From Subtercola frigoramans (GTDB lineage Bacteria; Actinomycetota; Actinomycetes; Actinomycetales; Microbacteriaceae): a stretch of 64,000 nucleotides of DNA. The DNA lies in contig NZ_JAFBBU010000001.1 of assembly GCF_016907385.1 (NCBI RefSeq), forward strand, positions 3,472,001 through 3,536,000. The letters are read 5' to 3'. The stretch's first letter is position 1, and each line of letters opens with the position of its first letter. A model generated the notes under the pieces. The model was not told where the DNA came from. It searched no databases and was given only the letters and a program-made list of their open reading frames with translations. Positions 25,314-37,548 of the stretch are shown piece by piece. The position numbers were made by a program, and so were the translations under genes.

Positions 25314-25386
25314 AACGCAATCGTCGGCCCTCGTTCAAACCGACACGCTATTCGCGTCGGTTCGGCTCAGGGCCGACGATTGCGTT
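25314..25386. terminator. 18-bp perfect stem-loop between convergent acs and clpB
   Basis: AACGCAATCGTCGGCCCT (25314-25331) pairs perfectly with its complement at 25369-25386, which is followed by TT. A nested AACCGAC...GTCGGTT hairpin fills the loop. Position between convergent genes suggests a bidirectional terminator; the clpB stop codon (25388) follows at once. Confidence 0.75.
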
Positions 25387-25387
25387 T

Positions 25388-27577
<2,190 letters not shown>

Positions 27578-27615
27578 GTGATTTCTCCTGTGTTCCATGA
27601 ACTCGGGTCTAGAAA

Positions 27616-27636
27616 GTTGAGTCCTTTGCACTCAAC
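27616..27636. promoter_or_regulatory. HAIR box (HspR operator) upstream of clpB
   Basis: GTTGAGT-N7-ACTCAAC is a perfect inverted repeat with the 7-bp spacing of the HAIR element (CTTGAGT-N7-ACTCAAG). It lies 39 bp before the clpB start, and hspR is encoded at 30241-30657. Confidence 0.9.
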
Positions 27637-27708
27637 TTTACGCTTTCGTCCGCTAGATTTCCAGTGTTTGAGTGATCATCACCCCGTTATCAGCCGGTTC
27701 AACATAAA

Positions 27709-29292
27709 GTGTTCACAGTGAAGAGTATTTTGAGGCGTGAACTGGGGTCCCCGCTCATCCTTGGCCTGGTGGGGTCTCTCTTCATCGCGCTCGGCTCCCT
27801 CGCCGTCGGCTGGCTCGGCCCCGGCTCGAATGTTCGCAGCTGGGCTTTCATCGACGCGCTGCGTTCGAACGTCTTTCTCGTGCACGCCGCCACCATCGTG
27901 GTCATCGCGGCCAGCCTGCTGCTGGTGATCGCCTGGCTCAAACTCGGCGTGCAATTGCGATCGAACCCGGCGGATGCCCTGCGGCGCGTCATCGTCGCCG
28001 CAGGCGTCTGGGCGGTTCCCCTCATCGTCGCGGTTCCCCTGTATTCGCGCGACCTCTTCGCCTACGTCGGCCAGGGCAGGCTCATGGTGGGCGGCTTCAA
28101 CCCCTACCTCGACGGCATCTCAGCGATCCAGGGCTGGTTCAACATCGGGGTCGACCCGCTCTGGGCGAGCGCGAAGACGCCGTATGGGCCCGTCTACCTC
28201 TGGATCGAGCAGGTGGTCGTCGGGTCGGTCGGCACCTCGCCCATCACCGCCGTTGCCATCTTCCGGCTCATCGCCGTGCTGGGCGTGGCGGGCATCGCCT
28301 TCTACGCGTACCGCATCGCACGGCTGCGCGGGCTCGACCCCTCGCAGGTGCTGTGGCTCGTTCTCGGGAGCCCGATCATCATGTTCAACTTCATCGTGGG
28401 TGGCCACAACGACGCCTTGATGCTCGCCTTCCTGATCGCCGGCATGTACTACGCCATGATCAAACGGCCGATCATCGGCACCATCCTCGTGACGCTCGCG
28501 ATCGGGGTGAAACCCATCGCCCTGATCGCCCTGCCTGTCATCGGCATCATCTGGGCGGGCCAGAACCGCACCGTCCGCAGCACAATCAAGTACTGGGTCG
28601 CCACGGCCGCGATCTCATTCGCCATTCTGGGTGTGCTCGGTTACGCCATGAATGTCGGGTTCGGCTGGATCTTCACCCTCGCGACCCCGGGGGCCGTGGC
28701 CCACTGGTATGCGCCGATCAACATCCTCGCGATCGGGCTCGGCGGGGCGTTCGGGGCCGTCGGCCTCGACGGCGAGATCGGCGCGAACATCATCAAGTAC
28801 ACAGCGATGGCACTCATGGCGGTGATCGTTGTGTGGCTGATGCTCACCAAGCGCAACATCGACCCCATGATGCGCCTCAGCTTCGCGTTCGCTGCGCTGG
28901 TTCTCTCCTCAGCGGTCATCCACCCGTGGTACGCCGCGTGGGTCATTGTGCTCTTCGCCGTCTCCGGCGTGCGCGCCGGTCTCCAGACGCACCTCATCGT
29001 CTCGGCCTCGATCTTCTTCGCCTGCGTGAGCATCGCCGAAGGCATGGACATCTCCGACGCCGTGCAGGGTGACGTCGGCGCGGCAATCCTGCGAACCGTG
29101 ATCATCTCCGGCGGGGCCATCGCGCTGATCGCCGCCTACTGCATCCACGAAGACCTGTCGATCGCACTGCTTCGCCAACGAATCCGCGAGGCCAGGCAGC
29201 GCTGGGCCGTTTCACGCGCATCGACCGGCACCTCGCGACGTGCGTCCGGGCGTCCTGCATCCCACCCGGCGAAGACCCTCACCAAGCCCTGA
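27709..29292 (+). CDS. mptB: MptB-like polyprenol-phosphomannose-dependent alpha-1,6-mannosyltransferase
   Basis: A 527-residue GT-C fold membrane protein with about 12-13 helices. The first extracellular loop has VPLYSRDLFAYVGQGRLMVGGFNPY, containing the GT-C acidic motif expected to act as catalytic base. Later SPIIMFNFIVGGHNDALMLA is conserved in the MptA/MptB family, which elongates the mannan core of lipomannan-like glycolipids using polyprenyl-phosphate mannose. The C-terminal tail is basic and cytoplasmic. GTG at 27709 or GTG at 27718 could start translation. Divergent from clpB, with 131 bp between. Confidence 0.82.
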   Translation: MFTVKSILRRELGSPLILGLVGSLFIALGSLAVGWLGPGSNVRSWAFIDALRSNVFLVHAATIVVIAASLLLVIAWLKLGVQLRSNPADALRRVIVAAGVWAVPLIVAVPLYSRDLFAYVGQGRLMVGGFNPYLDGISAIQGWFNIGVDPLWASAKTPYGPVYLWIEQVVVGSVGTSPITAVAIFRLIAVLGVAGIAFYAYRIARLRGLDPSQVLWLVLGSPIIMFNFIVGGHNDALMLAFLIAGMYYAMIKRPIIGTILVTLAIGVKPIALIALPVIGIIWAGQNRTVRSTIKYWVATAAISFAILGVLGYAMNVGFGWIFTLATPGAVAHWYAPINILAIGLGGAFGAVGLDGEIGANIIKYTAMALMAVIVVWLMLTKRNIDPMMRLSFAFAALVLSSAVIHPWYAAWVIVLFAVSGVRAGLQTHLIVSASIFFACVSIAEGMDISDAVQGDVGAAILRTVIISGGAIALIAAYCIHEDLSIALLRQRIREARQRWAVSRASTGTSRRASGRPASHPAKTLTKP

Positions 29293-29315
29293 CGGGCAAC
29301 GCTCCCTCGGGCGCG

Positions 29316-30194
29316 TCAGAGGCCGAGCTTGTCGACCCAGTGGCTGAGGAACGCAGCGCCCGCCTCGTCGTGGATCAGGTCGCCCTCGACGATGACCGGG
29401 TACGGCTTCTCGAGTATGCCGTCGGAGGGCCGAACATCCACGTGGGCGACCTCGTACCCCGCCGCGTGCAGGTAGTCGGCCATCTTGTAGTCGCTGCGCG
29501 AGTCGCCGACGGTTCGCCAGAGCGGCGGCAGGTCGCCCTCTTCGATGAAGTGCGACAGCGCGCGCTCGGCGCCGCGGTCTTTGTCGAGCGTCACCGATTC
29601 GACGTCGGTCGAGATGATCGTCGGGTCGATGCGGAACGGGATGTGCCCCGCCGCATTCCTGACCTCGCGGTCGCCGTAGCGCGCACCCAGTCCACGCTCC
29701 ACCAGGGCGTCGAAGGCGACCTCGTTGTACCGCAATTGGGCACGCTGGTACGTCTCGGCATCGACCGTCGTCAACTGCTCGACAGACACCATGGCGAGCT
29801 TGGTCTCGTCGAAGAACATCAGCTCGCTGAACTGCTCGCGAACGACGGCACGGATGCCCGCGGCGAACTCGGCCGGCAACGCCACCGTCTCGTCGACCTG
29901 CGTCTCACCAGCACCCTCCGGTCCGACCGTGAACCAGACAGCACCCTTCTCGGCGACCACGAACATGCGCCCCCCGTTCGCCAGGGCTGCGCCGAGCCCC
30001 CTGGCCAGCAGCGGCGCGATGACCTGCTCCTTGACGAAGTCGGCTGACCGGCCCGTGATGAACGCAATCGGCACGCCGCCCGCCGTCAGGGTGACGAGGT
30101 CGGTGAGGATGCTCGGCAGCACGACTGACCGCGTGACAGGTGAGGCGATGGGCCCGTCGATGTCGAGAAGAAGGCCGAGTGCGGGGGTCGTCAT
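29316..30194 (-). CDS. HAD-superfamily hydrolase
   Basis: A 292-residue HAD protein. Motif I is LLLDIDGPIASP (nucleophile Asp and +2 Asp), motif II FITGRS, motif III lysine in LDKDRGAER and motif IV VGDSRSDYKMADYL. The large cap after motif II resembles the Cof/sucrose-phosphatase (class IIB) group. It would remove phosphate from an unknown small molecule. Convergent with mptB, 23 nt apart. Confidence 0.82.
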   Translation of the reverse strand: MTTPALGLLLDIDGPIASPVTRSVVLPSILTDLVTLTAGGVPIAFITGRSADFVKEQVIAPLLARGLGAALANGGRMFVVAEKGAVWFTVGPEGAGETQVDETVALPAEFAAGIRAVVREQFSELMFFDETKLAMVSVEQLTTVDAETYQRAQLRYNEVAFDALVERGLGARYGDREVRNAAGHIPFRIDPTIISTDVESVTLDKDRGAERALSHFIEEGDLPPLWRTVGDSRSDYKMADYLHAAGYEVAHVDVRPSDGILEKPYPVIVEGDLIHDEAGAAFLSHWVDKLGL

Positions 30195-30220
30195 GCCCCC
30201 ATTCTCCCATCCCCGTCACA

Positions 30221-30240
30221 CGCCGGTTGAGTAGCGGGGC
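30221..30240. repeat. Partial GGTTGAGTAGC repeat
   Basis: CGCCGGTTGAGTAGCGGGGC matches the left part of the repeats at 22873 and 35834 but lacks the CGTATCGAAACC half. It abuts the hspR stop codon. Confidence 0.6.
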
Positions 30241-30657
30241 TTAGGGGCGCCAGACCACCACTTCGGTGCGGCGCTGGGCGCGAACCCCACTCTTGAGGCT
30301 GACAACATCACCCTCGAGGCCTGCGGCAAACACACGCCGGCCCGGGCGGTTGAGAAGTTCATCGGCGAGGGCGGTCTCGAGCTCGCGCACACGCCTGGCC
30401 AGCTGCTGATTGACGTTCTCCAGCTCGAGGATGCGCCTGATGCCCTCGAGTGAGATGCCCTCGGCACCCAGCCGGGCTATCTCTCGCAACTGCATGACAT
30501 CACGAAGCGAGTACCGCCTCGACTTGCCAGCCGTGCGGCTGGGGCTGACCAGCCCCAGCCGATCGTACTGGCGCAGGGTCTGCGGGTGCATCTCCGCGAG
30601 TTCGGCGGCGACCGCGATGGCAAACAGTGGAGCGTTCTCGTCTACTGGCATTGTCAT
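30241..30657 (-). CDS. hspR: HspR heat-shock repressor (MerR family)
   Basis: A 138-residue MerR-type regulator, last gene of the dnaK operon. The winged helix (FAIAVAAELAEMHPQTLRQYDRLGLVSPSRT, then SRRYSLRDVMQLREIARL) is followed by a coiled coil and a C-terminal VVVWRP tail like that needed for DnaK-assisted repression in other HspR proteins. HspR binds HAIR boxes, and three are present: one at clpB and two at dnaK. This gives autoregulation with DnaK as co-repressor (family knowledge). Confidence 0.93.
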   Translation of the reverse strand: MTMPVDENAPLFAIAVAAELAEMHPQTLRQYDRLGLVSPSRTAGKSRRYSLRDVMQLREIARLGAEGISLEGIRRILELENVNQQLARRVRELETALADELLNRPGRRVFAAGLEGDVVSLKSGVRAQRRTEVVVWRP

Positions 30658-30721
30658 CGCAGGTCACCTCACCGTTCTGTTGGATTCGCGGGCACTGGGC
30701 TGGTGGGCTGGCGCCGTTCTT

Positions 30722-31723
30722 CTACTCGTGCGCCTTGGCCAGGAGTTCGGCACGCGGGTTCTCCTGGGGCTCCAGCGCGTGGAACGCCTCGAGTGCATCG
30801 CGTGCCTCCGGCGAAAGGTGCGACGGAACCGCCACCTGAACGACAGCGAGCAGGTCGCCCGTGCCCTTCGGCGTGTCGACCCCGCGGCCCTTGACCCGCA
30901 GCACACGGCCGCTGGGTGTACCGGCACCGACCCGCAGTTTCACGGGCTCGCCGCCCAGGGTCGGCACCTCGATTGTCGCCCCGAGGGTCGCCTCGACGAA
31001 GGTGACGGGCACGTTGACCCGGAGGTTCAGCCCGTCGCGTTCGAAGATCGGATGCTTCCGCACAGCAATCGTCAGAACGATGTCGCCGGCCTCGCCGCCG
31101 TCAGGGCTGGCTTCGCCCTTGCCACGCAGTTTGATCTTCTGCCCGTCAGAGACGCCGGCAGGGATCTTGACCGTGATGGTCTTGCCCTCTGACGTCTGCA
31201 GCTTGATGGTGTCGCCCTTGGTCGCGGTGAGGAAGTCCACCGTGGTTCGTGCGGCGACATCACGCCCGCGGGTCGGCCCGCCGTAGCCGCGGAACCCGCC
31301 GCTGGGCTGGCCGAATCCGGGCTGGCTGCCACCGAACATGCCGCCGAGAAGGTCGTCGAAACCGCCCTGCTGGTAGGAGTAGCTCGTGTTCGCTCCACCA
31401 CCGCCACGACCTCCACCGAACATGCCACCGAAGACGTCTTCGAAGCCGCCGCCCTGGCCCTGGCCACCCGCCGTGAAGCGGGCGCCAGAACCCATCGCGC
31501 GAATCTGGTCGTACTCCTTGCGCTGTTCGGGGTCGGCGAGAACCGAGTGGGCTTCGCTGATCTCCTTGAACTTCGCCTCGGCGGCAGCGTCACCCGGGTT
31601 GGAGTCGGGGTGGAACTGCCGCGCGAGCTTGCGATACTGCTTCTTCAGGTCGGCAGGCGTGACATCTTTCGACACCTCGAGGACTTTGTAGAAGTCCTTG
31701 TCGAACCAATCCTGGCTAGCCAT
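30722..31723 (-). CDS. dnaJ: DnaJ-type co-chaperone without zinc finger (type II)
   Basis: A 333-residue J protein. The J domain (residues 8-72) has the HPD motif in ARQFHPDSNPG. A long Gly/Phe region (about 78-150, GGMFGGGRGGGGA, GGMFGGSQPGFG) follows, then CTD I/II (ITVKIPAGVSDGQKIKLRGKGEAS). The CXXCXGXG zinc finger is missing, as in CbpA/DnaJ1 of actinobacterial dnaK operons. It stimulates DnaK ATPase and delivers substrates. Its start overlaps the grpE stop by 8 nt. Confidence 0.93.
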   Translation of the reverse strand: MASQDWFDKDFYKVLEVSKDVTPADLKKQYRKLARQFHPDSNPGDAAAEAKFKEISEAHSVLADPEQRKEYDQIRAMGSGARFTAGGQGQGGGFEDVFGGMFGGGRGGGGANTSYSYQQGGFDDLLGGMFGGSQPGFGQPSGGFRGYGGPTRGRDVAARTTVDFLTATKGDTIKLQTSEGKTITVKIPAGVSDGQKIKLRGKGEASPDGGEAGDIVLTIAVRKHPIFERDGLNLRVNVPVTFVEATLGATIEVPTLGGEPVKLRVGAGTPSGRVLRVKGRGVDTPKGTGDLLAVVQVAVPSHLSPEARDALEAFHALEPQENPRAELLAKAHE

Positions 31724-32453
31724 TCGGCACCGCTACGACAACCTTCGCCGCGCGGAGCAGCGTCGAACCGAGGTAGTAACCGGTCTCGACGACATCAGAG
31801 ATGGTCTCGACCTGCACGTCTGCGCTCGGCTGCTGGAAGATCGCCTCGTGCAGCTGGGGATCGAAGGCCTCGCCGGCAGCACCGAAGGGCTTGAGGCCGA
31901 AACGCTCGACTCCGGTGCGGAGTTTCGCCGCAATGGAGGCGAATGGCCCCTCGGCGAGGTCGCCGTGCTTCTCAGCACGGTCGAAGTCGTCGAGAACCGG
32001 CAGCAGAACCTTCACCACGTCGCCGACCGTTCGTTCACGCTCGACCTCACGGTTGGCTTCGGTGCGCTTGCGATAGTTGGCGTACTCAGCGGTCACCCGC
32101 TGCAGGTCGGCGAGACGTTCGGCCGCCAGGTCTACCGCGGCAGTCGCCTCAGCCTCTCCGGCGCTCACAGCATCCAGAAAACTCAGATCGTCGTCGTTGA
32201 ACTGGTCATCTCCCACGGTCTCCTCTTCTCCTGTTGCTTCTGCGTTCTCGCCCTCACCGGCATCGGTGTGCGTTTCGACATCGGGTCCTTCGGCCTCGAT
32301 GAAGGCGGCGTCTTCGACGGGTTCGCCCGTCACCGGGTCTGTCGCATCTGCGGCAGACCCGGTAGGGGCGCTGGACCCGGCAGGCGTACCTGTCGGATCG
32401 AACGGGCCAGAAGACTCGTCACTGCCGCGGCCTGACTTGTCTTTCTTGCCCAT
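31716..32453 (-). CDS. grpE: GrpE nucleotide-exchange factor
   Basis: A 245-residue GrpE that releases ADP from DnaK. The N-terminal ~90 residues are acidic and disordered. The coiled coil (LQRVTAEYANYRKRTEANREVERE) and C-terminal beta domain (FGAAGEAFDPQLHEAIFQQPS ... VVETGYYLGSTLLRAAKVVVA) are typical. Start is 2 nt after the dnaK stop; end overlaps dnaJ. Confidence 0.93.
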   Translation of the reverse strand: MGKKDKSGRGSDESSGPFDPTGTPAGSSAPTGSAADATDPVTGEPVEDAAFIEAEGPDVETHTDAGEGENAEATGEEETVGDDQFNDDDLSFLDAVSAGEAEATAAVDLAAERLADLQRVTAEYANYRKRTEANREVERERTVGDVVKVLLPVLDDFDRAEKHGDLAEGPFASIAAKLRTGVERFGLKPFGAAGEAFDPQLHEAIFQQPSADVQVETISDVVETGYYLGSTLLRAAKVVVAVPNG

Positions 32454-32455
32454 GA

Positions 32456-34327
<1,872 letters not shown>

Positions 34328-34388
34328 GTGCTTTACTCCTTCTTGGCCTGTCGGCCGGCTAAAGATGCTCCAGACCCAGATACGTATA

Positions 34389-34409
34389 CTTGAGTCCTAT
34401 ACGCTCAAG
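34389..34409. promoter_or_regulatory. HAIR box 1 (HspR operator) of the dnaK operon
   Basis: CTTGAGT-N7-GCTCAAG, one base from the HAIR consensus, 61 bp before the dnaK start. Confidence 0.92.
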
Positions 34410-34451
34410 TTTACTCACAAGCGATCAGGTGTCAAGTTCGAAGTGCAGAAA

Positions 34452-34472
34452 CTTGAGTAGATGTGACTCAAC
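34452..34472. promoter_or_regulatory. HAIR box 2, shared between dnaK and the divergent MFS gene
   Basis: CTTGAGT-N7-ACTCAAC lies 63 bp from box 1 and only 44 bp before the MFS start at 34517. It could repress both directions. Confidence 0.88.
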
Positions 34473-34516
34473 TTTCAATACACCTTCGGTTTACCCAGAA
34501 ACTGTACTGTGTGCTC

Positions 34517-35818
34517 ATGACAGCAACGGCGGCAGGCCCGACTGGCCCCACCACGATCATCCCTCGCACGCGAGTTCTGGCCTGGGGACTGTGGGACTGG
34601 GGCGGAGCTGCCTTCAACGCCGTGGTCACCACCTTCGTCTTCACCGTCTACCTCACGGGTAAGTCATTCGGCGGGGAGGCCTTCGTCTCAGCCCAGCTCG
34701 GCTGGACCCTGGGGGTCGCCGGCATCCTGGTGGCTCTCCTGGCGCCGATCACGGGGCAGCGCTCCGATGTCTCGGGCCGGCGCAAGTTCTGGCTCGCGGT
34801 CAACACCTACATCGTCGTCGTAGTCACCGCGCTGATGTTCTTCGTCGAACCATCGCCCAGCTACCTGTGGCTGGGCCTGCTGCTGCTGGCCGTCGGCACG
34901 GTGTTCTTCGAGTTCGCCTCGGTGAACTACAACGCGATGCTCACCAGCGTCTCGACGCGGGCGACCATCGGCAAGGTCAGCGGGTTCGGATGGTCGATGG
35001 GGTACTTCGGCGGAATCGTGCTGTTGCTCATCGTGTACTTCGGCCTCATCCACCCTGCACCCGACGGCGACAACGGTTTGGCCGTGCGCCTCTCGATGCT
35101 GATCGCAGCGGCGTGGCTCGGCCTCTTTGCGCTGCCCGTGCTGATCGCCGTGCCCGAGTACACCGCTCCTGCAGCGAGCCGCCGCGAGAAAGTCAGCTTC
35201 TTCGGATCCTACGTGCGCCTCGGGCACGACATCGCGCGGCTGTGGCGCACGAGCCGGCACACCGTCTACTTCCTGATCGCCAGCGCCGTGTTCCGCGACG
35301 GGCTGACCGGGGTCTTCACCTTCGGCGGCATCCTGGCAGCCGGCACCTTCGGGTTCTCGGCGGGTGAGGTCATCATCTTCGCGATCGCAGCCAACGTGAC
35401 GGCGGGCGTCTCGACCGTGGTGATAGGCCGTCTCGACGACCGGATCGGCCCGAAGCCGGTGATCGTGGGCGCCCTGGTGGGGCTGGTCATCTGCGGGCTC
35501 GCCGTGTTCTTTCTGCACGACGCCGGCCAGACGGCCTTCTGGGTGTTCGGCCTGGCGCTCTGCCTGTTCGTCGGCCCTGCCCAGTCGGCCAGCCGGTCGT
35601 TCCTCGCACGGGTGATTCCTGCGGGCCGCGAGGGTGAGGTCTTCGGCCTCTACGCGACTACCGGCAAGGCGGCGACCTTCCTCGCACCGACCGCCTTCGC
35701 CATCTTCGTGACGATCGGCGGCGCACAGTACTGGGGCATCCTGGGCATCGTGCTCGTGCTCGCTGTGGGTCTCGCTGTGCTCATCCCCGTGTCGGCGAAG
35801 CAGCCCGAGCTCAGCTGA
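34517..35818 (+). CDS. UMF1-like MFS transporter
   Basis: A 433-residue, 12-helix major facilitator resembling the UMF1/Atg22-like group. The start TRVLAWGLWDWGGAAFNAVVTTFVFTVYL and the loop APITGQRSDVSGRRKFWL are typical. Bacterial members may export amino acids or small metabolites; substrate unknown. ATG at 34517 is preferred over the open frame from 34463, which lies in the HAIR box. Its promoter region is shared with the HspR-controlled dnaK operon, so heat-linked control is possible. Confidence 0.82.
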   Translation: MTATAAGPTGPTTIIPRTRVLAWGLWDWGGAAFNAVVTTFVFTVYLTGKSFGGEAFVSAQLGWTLGVAGILVALLAPITGQRSDVSGRRKFWLAVNTYIVVVVTALMFFVEPSPSYLWLGLLLLAVGTVFFEFASVNYNAMLTSVSTRATIGKVSGFGWSMGYFGGIVLLLIVYFGLIHPAPDGDNGLAVRLSMLIAAAWLGLFALPVLIAVPEYTAPAASRREKVSFFGSYVRLGHDIARLWRTSRHTVYFLIASAVFRDGLTGVFTFGGILAAGTFGFSAGEVIIFAIAANVTAGVSTVVIGRLDDRIGPKPVIVGALVGLVICGLAVFFLHDAGQTAFWVFGLALCLFVGPAQSASRSFLARVIPAGREGEVFGLYATTGKAATFLAPTAFAIFVTIGGAQYWGILGIVLVLAVGLAVLIPVSAKQPELS

Positions 35819-35833
35819 GCACTGCCCTTCAGA

Positions 35834-35866
35834 CCGCTGGTTGAGTAGCGGAGCGTATCGAAACCC
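35834..35866. repeat. GGTTGAGTAGC...CGTATCGAAACC intergenic repeat
   Basis: A compact copy of the repeat found as an inverted pair at 22873-22977. It sits between convergent MFS and crtEb genes. Confidence 0.75.
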
Positions 35867-35916
35867 CTCGCAGGCACGCTCCGATCCCAGGATTACTAGG
35901 GCGTGTCTCCCAGGCG

Positions 35917-36792
35917 CTACCCAACGAGCGGCGTGAGGGCCCAGTACCAGATGAGCAGCATGGTCACGAAGAACCCTGTGGCGAAGTTCAGGTAGAGAAA
36001 ACGTCGCCAGCCGGCGTTGGCGAGCTCAGCATCCGTGTCGGTGATCGACCAGTACGGCAGCACACTCAGGGCATACGGCAGGGCCAGCACGGCCGCGAGA
36101 GGCCCGGGCCAGCTCGTCAACAGCATGAGCACGCCGCCGAGCACGTAGGCGAAGAACGCGAAGCACACCGTCTGGCGGCCACCGATGACGGTGGCGATCG
36201 AGGCGATGCCGCCTTCCCGGTCGGCCACGATGTCCTGCACCGCGCCGAACGCGTGACTGGCGATGCCCCAGAGAAAGAACGCCGCGAGAATCGCCCACAG
36301 TTGCGGAGTGAAGACCGCGCCGGCGAGCACCAGGCCGTAGACGGCCGGGCTCGCGAAGTGTGTGCTCGAGGTCAATGAGTCGACGAACGGGCGTTCTTTG
36401 AACCGCAGTTTCGGCGCGCTGTACGCGATCACCGCGAAGACACTGATGGCAAGAACCAGCCACGAAAGGGGCGAGCCCACGAACACGAGATACACGAGAA
36501 ACGGGATGTTCGTGACCGCCGCGCTCCACAGGGTCAGCTTGTGCAGCGAGCGCCCGAGCACCGCCCCCTCGACACCGCCCTTGCGAGGGTTTCGCAGGTC
36601 GGATTCGTAGTCGAACACATCGTTGATGCCGTACATCGCCAGGTTGTAGGGCACGAGAAAGTACAGGGTGCCGAGCACGAAAGTCAGGTCGACCTGGCGG
36701 GTGGTCAGCAGGTAGGCGGCCGCGAACGGGAACGCGGTGTTGATCCATGACAGCGGGCGCGACGAGAGCAGCACCTGGCCGAGCTTGCTCAC
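35917..36792 (-). CDS. crtEb: Lycopene elongase/UbiA-family prenyltransferase
   Basis: A 291-residue UbiA prenyltransferase with about nine helices. The first Asp-rich motif is NDVFDYESDLRNPRKGG and the second DIVADREGG. In C50 carotenoid pathways this enzyme adds two dimethylallyl units to lycopene to give flavuxanthin-type products. The GTG at 36792 overlaps the crtYf stop by 4 nt, and the gene is last in the crt operon, the same order as in decaprenoxanthin clusters of Corynebacterium. The open frame to 37212 overlaps crtYf and is not used. Confidence 0.9.
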   Translation of the reverse strand: MSKLGQVLLSSRPLSWINTAFPFAAAYLLTTRQVDLTFVLGTLYFLVPYNLAMYGINDVFDYESDLRNPRKGGVEGAVLGRSLHKLTLWSAAVTNIPFLVYLVFVGSPLSWLVLAISVFAVIAYSAPKLRFKERPFVDSLTSSTHFASPAVYGLVLAGAVFTPQLWAILAAFFLWGIASHAFGAVQDIVADREGGIASIATVIGGRQTVCFAFFAYVLGGVLMLLTSWPGPLAAVLALPYALSVLPYWSITDTDAELANAGWRRFLYLNFATGFFVTMLLIWYWALTPLVG

Positions 36793-37169
36793 GAGTGCTC
36801 CTCGGGGTGGGTCTGGTGTGGGTGGCTGTGTGCGCTTCTCTGGCCTGCAGCAGCAGTGAGCGGCGGTCGAGCTGCCGCACGAGCGGGCATTAGCATCCAG
36901 AGCGCGGGCAGCAGCACGGCTGCGCCGATCGCGTAGGCGAAGTCCTCGAGGGGGGCGATGCCGATGAAGGCGCCGGAGATCAGCGCCTGGTTGTAGCCGA
37001 CCAGCCCGATACCGATCATGACGTTGTCGAACACAGCCGTGATGACGAGCAGCACCGCCAGGGTGACGAGCACCGGCACGACGGCCGGTTTGCGGCGAAC
37101 GATCCTCGCCACGGCGAACAGCACCACCGCCACCGCGAGAAAGAAGGCGTTCAGGGCCCAGTACGTCAC
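36789..37169 (-). CDS. crtYf: Heterodimeric C50 carotenoid epsilon-cyclase subunit CrtYf
   Basis: A 126-residue, three-helix lycopene-cyclase-domain protein. The conserved GIAPLEDFAYAIGAAVL carries the Pro-x-Glu-Asp motif of the second half of the cyclase. It works with CrtYe to cyclise both ends of the C50 chain. The His/Pro-rich C-terminal tail (HSHPHQTHPEEHS) is outside the domain. Start overlaps the crtYe stop by 4 nt. Confidence 0.88.
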   Translation of the reverse strand: MTYWALNAFFLAVAVVLFAVARIVRRKPAVVPVLVTLAVLLVITAVFDNVMIGIGLVGYNQALISGAFIGIAPLEDFAYAIGAAVLLPALWMLMPARAAARPPLTAAAGQRSAHSHPHQTHPEEHS

Positions 37170-37546
37170 GATGGGCGCCCCGGACGACGGCTGTCGAGGC
37201 CGCTCTGGACACGAACAGCGTGCACGTCGCGCTCGCCTCTGCCGATCATCCGCGATACCGCAGCGAACACGTTCATCGTGAGGTAGCAGAGCAGCGTGAG
37301 AAAGAAGACTTCTTCCAGCGGCAGCTCGCGCGCGATCACGATTCCGGTCATGAACGCCGTCTCGCCGCGAAAGAAGATGCCGAGGCCGATGCCGGCGACA
37401 TCCCAGAGCAGAAAGAACAGAACCCCAACCGGGAGAACGATGGATGCCCGGCGAGCGTCGGCCCAGAAGAACAGCCGGAACCGCCGGTCGAGCATCACCA
37501 TTCCCGTCAGCGCGACGAGCAGCCCGAGCAGGTAGAGAACGGCCAT
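37166..37546 (-). CDS. crtYe: Heterodimeric C50 carotenoid epsilon-cyclase subunit CrtYe
   Basis: A 126-residue membrane protein, first half of the cyclase. RELPLEEVFFLTLLCYLTMNVF contains the Pro-x-Glu-Glu motif; DRRFRLFFWADAR is the conserved N-terminal loop. ATG at 37546 is 2 nt after the crtI stop; the longer frame to 37846 lies in crtI. The last 20 residues are basic. Confidence 0.88.
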   Translation of the reverse strand: MAVLYLLGLLVALTGMVMLDRRFRLFFWADARRASIVLPVGVLFFLLWDVAGIGLGIFFRGETAFMTGIVIARELPLEEVFFLTLLCYLTMNVFAAVSRMIGRGERDVHAVRVQSGLDSRRPGRPS

Positions 37547-37548
37547 GC

